From: Siderastrea siderea
Lineage: Eukaryota; Cnidaria; Anthozoa; Scleractinia; Rhizangiidae
Assembly (NCBI GenBank): GCA_964030785.1
Contig: OZ034977.1
Coordinates: 25,910,152 to 25,974,151 of the forward strand
Reading direction: 5' to 3'
Length of the DNA: 64,000 nt
Position 1 is the stretch's first letter; every line of letters begins with the position of its first letter. The translations under genes were made by a program, and so were the position numbers. The notes under the pieces were generated by a model. It was not told where the DNA came from. It searched no databases and saw only the letters and a list, made by a program, of their open reading frames with translations. Positions 59,001-64,000 of the stretch are shown one piece after another.

Positions 59001-62000
59001 GCCAACATGAGTTAATTAACTTCATTATACATCAAACAGTTAAAGAACTTTGTATGCAGAATTGCAACACACACAGGGACATTTAAACGCCTCACCCTAT
59101 TCCTTTGCCAACTCAAATGACTACCTGTACAACAACAGTTACACTACAGGGGCACTCTTATGATGACAAGTACATAAATAGCCTCGCCTTGACTACTTGT
59201 GGGGCAAGTTCTGGAAACTTGCAGAGGTACATGAACGTCAGACACAGAATCACAAACAGCTAGCTAGACATTCCTTTCTTTAAATCTGCCGCTGGACAGG
59301 AGTCTTTTTGATATAGATCAACTCAGATATGGAACGAGTTAGAAACAAGAACTGACTTTAAATTAAAACGCGTCACAGAGTGAGATTTCCTTTGTCTTTG
59401 AGGTTTCTTTACAGTGTGAAATTTGAAATTATGAATACATGAAATTCATATACTTGAACTGCGGAATGAAGAAATAAATGTAAAGAAGATCCTCGCAGTT
59501 ATTAACGCAACTTATGCAGTTGCGAAAAGAAAGCCTGAAAAAAATCAGGCTTGCCGGGATTCGAACCCTGACCGGTATCGCAGAGGTCAGGGTTTGAATC
59601 CTGGCAAGCCTGATTTTTTCAGGCTTTCTTTTCGCAACTGCATAAGTTGCGTTAATAACTGCGAGGATCTTCTTTAAATTTGTTGCGAAATTTATTAAAT
59701 AAGCTGGGGGAACTACTGTACATGTGGAAAGTAATAGAACACTCGACATGTTTTTTGTCGCTGCAAGACTGAAAATATTTATTTGTGAGAGTACTGTATC
59801 TTTACTTCTTCTTAGAGGATTCTTTTTGATCTGGAAAATGCAAGAAACAGTCCATAACCAAATAACACCGTATTCCCTTTCACAGAAATGTATGAACTAG
59901 ATTCGACTAGGCTGTTTATTTGGGGAAAAAAAGCATCCAGCCTAGCTAGTTGTTAGGATCTTGCGGGAAAAGTCATACCATTTCTGGCAGTAACCAGGCC
60001 AGTTGGTTAGCAATGAAGTTATGTACCTTTTTCACTCTCTTACCAATGTTATTTGGTGCACGTTGAGGGTACATGTACCACTTGTACTTCAGTAATCACA
60101 GGGCTCGAGACTAACTTTTCAGCTTAGTAGCCAAGTGGCTAGTAAGAGGTTTGATTTCACTAGCCAAAATAAATTTCGCTAGCCAGACTTTTTTGCATAA
60201 TCCCATACTGTGTTCAATGGGTCTAATTTTTAGCCGAGTTAACTGTAAACATGCCTCTCTGTAATCTCAAGAGTGAAAAACTTGAATGTTGACTATTCTT
60301 TCCAATGGTTAAAGATCCTTACGCGCGGAATACAAAGTACTATGTGACTTCAGGGCAAATTCCCAGGCGCGATGTAGTTCACGCCTCTCTTTTCTGTTTC
60401 GGTCAGATCATGACAAATATTTCGAACAGTTAACCTTATGTGAGCATGTCGTTGTACGGAGAAACGTTAAGAAGACAAGACTGACATTGTACGAACGTTG
60501 TAAGGTACGGAGAAACGTTAAAAAGACCAGACTGATACAGCACTCAACTCAGGTACGGAAGAGAGACCAATAAAATACGCAACCACTTACTTACGGAGAA
60601 ACGTTATAAGACATAACTTATTCCGTAAGAACGTGTGTGACGTACGGAAGAACGCCGAACGGACAAACTGAACTATTAGAGTGCGACAATAAATTACGGA
60701 GAATCGTAAATGAGACAACTAAAATCGCTCTAACGTAAGGATAAACGTTGAGAAGACAAGACTAATATCGTATGAACATACTAACGTACAGAGAAACGCT
60801 AAGCAGTGTCGACTTATCGCACGAATGTACTAACACACTGAAGAGCAGAACAACGTCGTGCGAACGTGCTGACATACAAAGAAACATTGAGAAGGCTAGA
60901 CTAACAAATCAACGAACCTACTTACATACGGAGAAACATTTGAAGACGTTACGTACAGAGAAACGCTGGGAAGAGAAACTATTGTACGAACGTAGCAATT
61001 AATGGCAAAAGACGATTGAACAGAAGACTAAAGAATTGTGTGAACCTACTAACGTGTATACACAAATATCACATGAATGCACTAATGGACATTTCAAGGA
61101 AACGTATGGTGAAAAGTTCTGAAGACGGCTAATTTAGTTCGAACCGTAGAAATGACGGGGAAAACGTTGCCATCTGAGACAAGAATTAGTAGGAAAAAAC
61201 GTTGAGAGGACAAAACAAGTATCATATGAACATTATGATATCCTTTTACGAAATAAGTTTTAGTTTCTGCTCACTCAATTTGCTTTTGGGATCCGATCAT
61301 CAGAAGCAATATTTAGTCTAGTTTCCATCCGGTGCTTTAGTGCTTTGAAATTTTCACTTGCCAAAATGGCTAGTGAAAGCGCAAAACTTACTAGCCAAAA
61401 CGGAATTTCTACTAGTCTGTGACTAGTTGGCTACCGTTAGTCTCGAGCCCTGAATCAAAAAGCCATAATTTTTTTGTGCAAGTGACAAGTGACCAAATTT
61501 CGTGTAATATTTCATTCAACTGATTTACCAGAAATTCTGAAATTGGGATTTATCATCGAATTCATTCTTCGACCTGAAGGTTTTGTCGTGGACATGTGTG
61601 CACAAGTTGCGTACTTACTTCTGATTGTTTGTAAACAATAGAATTCAAGGAGTTTCAACATACCTTGCACATGTGCTGAACTGTGAAACCCTCCCTTTAA
61701 CTGCAGCTGCCCGTAGGAGGCATAGCTATGTGTACAAGTAGTCCCATTATGTTTAATCATTTTATTTTGTTCTTTATGTTTCAGTCCAAATAAAGTTGGT
61801 GAACTAACAGAACAGATGGTGGGACACAATTTAACAACAAAACAGACACCACCAGAAGGAGTTCTGGTCAAAAAGGTAAAAAATGTAAATGAATAAGGGA
61901 ACATAAGATTACATTCATATGACATCACAAAAATAACTGTGGCTATAACAAGTGTCTGGCTAGTAATAGATAATAGTTGGTAGAGAGTTATTTAAACTAA

Positions 62001-64000
62001 TGACTTCAAAGTTAGGAGTTATTGTGCAAAACTACAGTCACTGTACTCTTAGTTTTGCATTGTGTATGCATATTATTGCTGGGTCTTTTAGAGTACAGAG
62101 AGGCCAAAATTAATAATCTCAACTTGCAAACATTTTGCTAGTTCTCGTGACGTTGAGGGAATGATCATCACATTGAAGTACAAGAGTACATGTACACTGC
62201 ATGTGGCTTCAGTGCACAGCTGGACTTGAGTGTGAGCCCACGCTTGATGTTACAAGTGGATAATCAATATCACAAAACTATGAATTAAGTAGAGAAGTTC
62301 ATTTTAGCTGTCTTACAGTTGTTAATGCTGGTGTCTTGAAAGGGACTGCAAATGCTAGCTACATATTCTTGAACATTAAAATGCGTGGCTTACATCTGAG
62401 TTCTAACTGATTGGTAATTAAAGTTTTTTACTTATTTTCCTCTTCAGGTGATGGTGGCAGAGAGTTATGATATCGCCCGCGAGACATACCTGGCCATTTT
62501 AATGGACAGAGCTTTCCAAGGCCCTGTGATTGTAGCAAGTCCGAAGGGTGGTGTGGACATTGAAGAAGTAGCAAAGAACACCCCTGAACATATACACAAG
62601 GTAACACAATTGAAAAGTTTCCTTGATGTTGGAGTTTTCCTTCTTCAGCGTCTCTAAACGGTGGCCAGATAATTTTGATTGAAGGAAGCCATCATAATAA
62701 TAACAACTGTATTTACGTGTCAAATTGATCTAGCACCCTGTACATACATGTAACAGCTTGCACCCTTTATCCAACTGAACCAGAACGACTGAAAGCCCAG
62801 GAAAAATGTGGCTCCAGGTAACAGGGAATTCTATTGTTTTGGCTTATCCTTGAGGTATAAGAAAGGGATGCAATTTTGCTATTCAGTGTACCTATGAAAG
62901 GGGCACCATTTTGGTAGAAATTAGTATGAATATTAAAAAGTGAAGGCTTGAGCCTGCAGGCAGAGCCTCCCCATATAAAACTGTATTGAGTCCTTCTCCT
63001 CTCCCCCCCCCCCCCCAACCTGGTTGCACATGTACTCTGTAAAATCAGGAGCTAAAATAACATTGAATTGGCATTGTTAATTTTACTCCCCATTATTTTA
63101 AACATCTCTAGCTTTTCGATGTTCTACCGTTATTTTCAAGCTCTGAGTGACTTCAACAAATCTTTGGTTATTCAATCTTTGCTTCTACACTGGATTTTGC
63201 GTTCTTTTGCCAGTTAGCTGTAGACATTTTTAAAGGAATCCCTGATGAAGATGCCAGATATCTTGCAGAGAAACTGGAATTTAAAGGGCCACTGTTAGAC
63301 CAGGTAAAGTGGCGTTAAACCTTTAAGCCCCAATAATTATATCCACATGCATATTCTCCTCACTGTTCTACATGTACATGTACATGTTTTTCGTATGTTT
63401 AGTCGGGAGAATTTGATTTAACATCAACACATTTCATGTCTGGTGATCATTTCCTTTATTCTCTTGACCTGTATATTTGTTCACCTTGTTATATTGTAAG
63501 GAGAAATCAGATGCTTGTCACTCTTGTGGCTTAAAGAGTTAACTAGAGGTACATGTAGCTTTGATGGTTTGAAACCCTTTTTCTTTTCTTTTAAGAGTAG
63601 CAGAGTACAAATTTCTTAAATCCTCTCATATTTTCTTTCCAAGAGAAGAATAATGTTGAACAAACACAACAGGACAAAGCTGCTCAAAAACTTTCAGTTA
63701 GATAGTTACCTGAACACGTAAGAATTTCATCCACAGCCCCGATAGTTAGAACCATCTAGCGCAGCACAGTAAAGAGCATCACTAGAAAATACTTCGGTTT
63801 TTTCCCTTTTTTTTGTGTGTTTTCCTTCCATCCACAGGCCTAAACGTTAGAACGACCTAGAACAGCATAGTAAACAGCACTACAAGAAAGTACTTTTCAG
63901 TGTGGTTTCTTTTCGTTGAATGGATCAAATGTTACTGTTGTCTTCTACAGGCTGCTGAGCAGATCAAGCTGCTTTATAAACTCTTTCTAAAAGTTGATGC
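56060..64000 (+). CDS. SUCLG2: Succinyl-CoA ligase [GDP-forming] beta subunit, mitochondrial, 3' end outside window
   Basis: Exons are 56060-56149, 57915-58062, 58460-58559, 61785-61875, 62448-62600, 63214-63303 and 63951 to the edge; splice phases agree. The first 30 residues ([20 protein letters not shown]...) are Arg/Ser-rich, as in a mitochondrial presequence. Then [19 protein letters not shown] opens the ATP-grasp fold, and [20 protein letters not shown] is the nucleotide-binding segment. [17 protein letters not shown] and [16 protein letters not shown] follow, and the frame ends at [11 protein letters not shown]. With the alpha subunit it makes GTP from succinyl-CoA in the TCA cycle. 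It resembles the GTP-forming SUCLG2 more than SUCLA2 by recalled sequence, so nucleotide specificity is inferred. About half of the protein is visible. Confidence 0.95.
56843..57124. mobile_element. 280-bp MITE in SUCLG2 intron 1
   Basis: AAGGCCGATTTAGATGGGA at the left and, inverted, AAGGATTGACTTAGATGGTA at the right form an imperfect TIR of about 45 bp that extends through ACTGT-GTGTGC. Confidence 0.65.
57340..57845. mobile_element. Non-autonomous hAT element, host of a nested retroposon
   Basis: The ends CAGGCCTCAAAATTAA and, inverted, CAGGGCTCGAAATTTACAG are flanked by CTGGTTTC at 57332-57339 and 57846-57853. This 8-bp target duplication is typical of hAT. The interior has GGAGCAAATTTGCTCC palindromes. 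A fold-back retroposon is inserted at 57491-57763. Confidence 0.85.
57491..57763. mobile_element. tRNA-derived fold-back retroposon, inverted dimer
   Basis: Left arm 57491-57597 and right arm 57609-57713 are near-perfect inverted copies of about 105 bp around the 11-nt spacer. Each arm holds a tRNA 3' half (CAGAGGTC, B box GGGTTCGATTCCC) and the palindrome CCTGAATTTTTTCAGG. A tail with ATATGAATTTCATAT follows the right arm only. TAAGTTATTTTTA flanks it (57478-57490 and 57764-57776), a 13-bp target duplication. The tRNA 5' half and A box are missing. Confidence 0.8.
58573..58797. mobile_element. 210-bp MITE, copy C, SUCLG2 intron 3
   Basis: ACTCCTTTAAGCCCCAATA at the left and, inverted, TAAACCCTTTAAGATCC at the right. 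The core is related to copies A and B. Confidence 0.7.
59430..59676. mobile_element. tRNA-derived fold-back retroposon, second inverted dimer
   Basis: Left arm about 59481-59573 and right arm about 59585-59677 are inverted copies, each with tRNA 3' half, CCTGATTTTTTCAGG-type hairpin and the CGCAACT-CATAAGTTGCG palindrome. The centre is GACCGGTATCGCAGAGGTC, the anticodon arm. The extra left-hand tail contains GAACTGCGGAATGAAGAAAT and an ATGAAATTCAT palindrome. The target duplication is not clear. Confidence 0.75.
60099..61452. mobile_element. 1.35-kb TIR element in SUCLG2 intron 3
   Basis: CAGGGCTCGAGACTAAC at the left end and its exact complement at the right end are flanked by AATCA (60094-60098 and 61453-61457). 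Subterminal regions carry repeated ACTAGCCAA/TTGGCTAGT. The end sequence resembles hAT elements, but the flank repeat is only 5 bp. There is no transposase; the interior is a minisatellite. Confidence 0.75.
60450..61230 (+). repeat. Degenerate minisatellite, period about 50 bp
   Basis: At least twelve diverged copies carry TACGGAGAAACGTT followed by GAAGACAAGACTAA and a CGTACGAACGT-type segment. It is confined to the interior of the TIR element. Confidence 0.75.
63315..63542. mobile_element. 210-bp MITE, copy D, SUCLG2 intron 6
   Basis: TTAAACCTTTAAGCCCCAAT at the left and, inverted, TTAACTCTTTAAGCCACAAG at the right. The core shares TGATCATTTCCTTTATTCTC with the complement of the other copies. 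Confidence 0.7.

Noticed and set aside
1..64000. CRISPR arrays, operons, bacterial promoters
   Set aside because: Tandem repeats here are microsatellites or minisatellites without spacer structure, and genes have introns.

Overview
The window looks like nuclear DNA of an anthozoan cnidarian, probably a stony coral. This is inferred from gene content, short introns and the type of dispersed repeats, and was not tested by a search. It is AT-rich, with small exons and GT-AG introns, and transposable-element debris fills intergenic space and introns. I see no prokaryotic operon, CRISPR array, rRNA or functional tRNA.

Five protein-coding loci could be assembled by hand. (1) A histamine N-methyltransferase-like gene (minus strand, 746 to the left edge) is 3'-truncated by the window; it is one open reading frame of at least 248 codons. 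(2) A monoglyceride lipase gene, MGLL (minus, 34270-26258), has seven exons and 289 codons plus stop, with an intact Ser-Asp-His triad. (3) PSMD6/Rpn7, a 26S proteasome lid subunit (plus, 34963-41660), has nine exons and 389 codons. (4) TMEM243 (minus, 55690-45184) has four exons and 107 codons. (5) SUCLG2, the beta subunit of GTP-forming succinyl-CoA ligase (plus, 56060 to the right edge), shows seven exons and runs off the window. MGLL/PSMD6 and TMEM243/SUCLG2 are two divergent, head-to-head pairs whose start codons lie 692 and 369 bp apart; PSMD6 and TMEM243 converge.

Region by region: 1-6 kb holds the HNMT-like gene and a local array of duplicated upstream DNA that includes a second copy of the gene's first 25 codons. 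From 6.97 to 12.2 kb lies a partial segmental duplication of MGLL (exons 4-7), broken by a deletion, an in-frame stop and an unrelated insertion. From 12.5 to 23.6 kb is a transposon graveyard: a tRNA-derived fold-back retroposon cluster, an L1/Tx1-like LINE, a gag-like ORF, and a BEL/Pao remnant split by a 3.2-kb terminal-inverted-repeat (TIR) element with a 9-bp target duplication. From 24.4 to 24.9 kb is an inverted CAC/GTG minisatellite. MGLL intron 5 contains about 1.3 kb of CCTT repeats. The TMEM243 introns host a 3.1-kb THAP-domain TIR element and a 1.4-kb TIR element. The SUCLG2 introns host a non-autonomous hAT element with a fold-back retroposon nested in it, and a 1.35-kb TIR element containing a roughly 50-bp minisatellite.

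The most unusual signal is a family of tRNA-like retroposons whose body carries several short palindromes. It occurs here at three sites, each time as an inverted dimer. Two of the dimers are symmetric about the tRNA anticodon arm, and two of the sites have 12-13 bp target duplications. All functional statements rest on reading the sequence and on recalled family features; no alignment or search was run.
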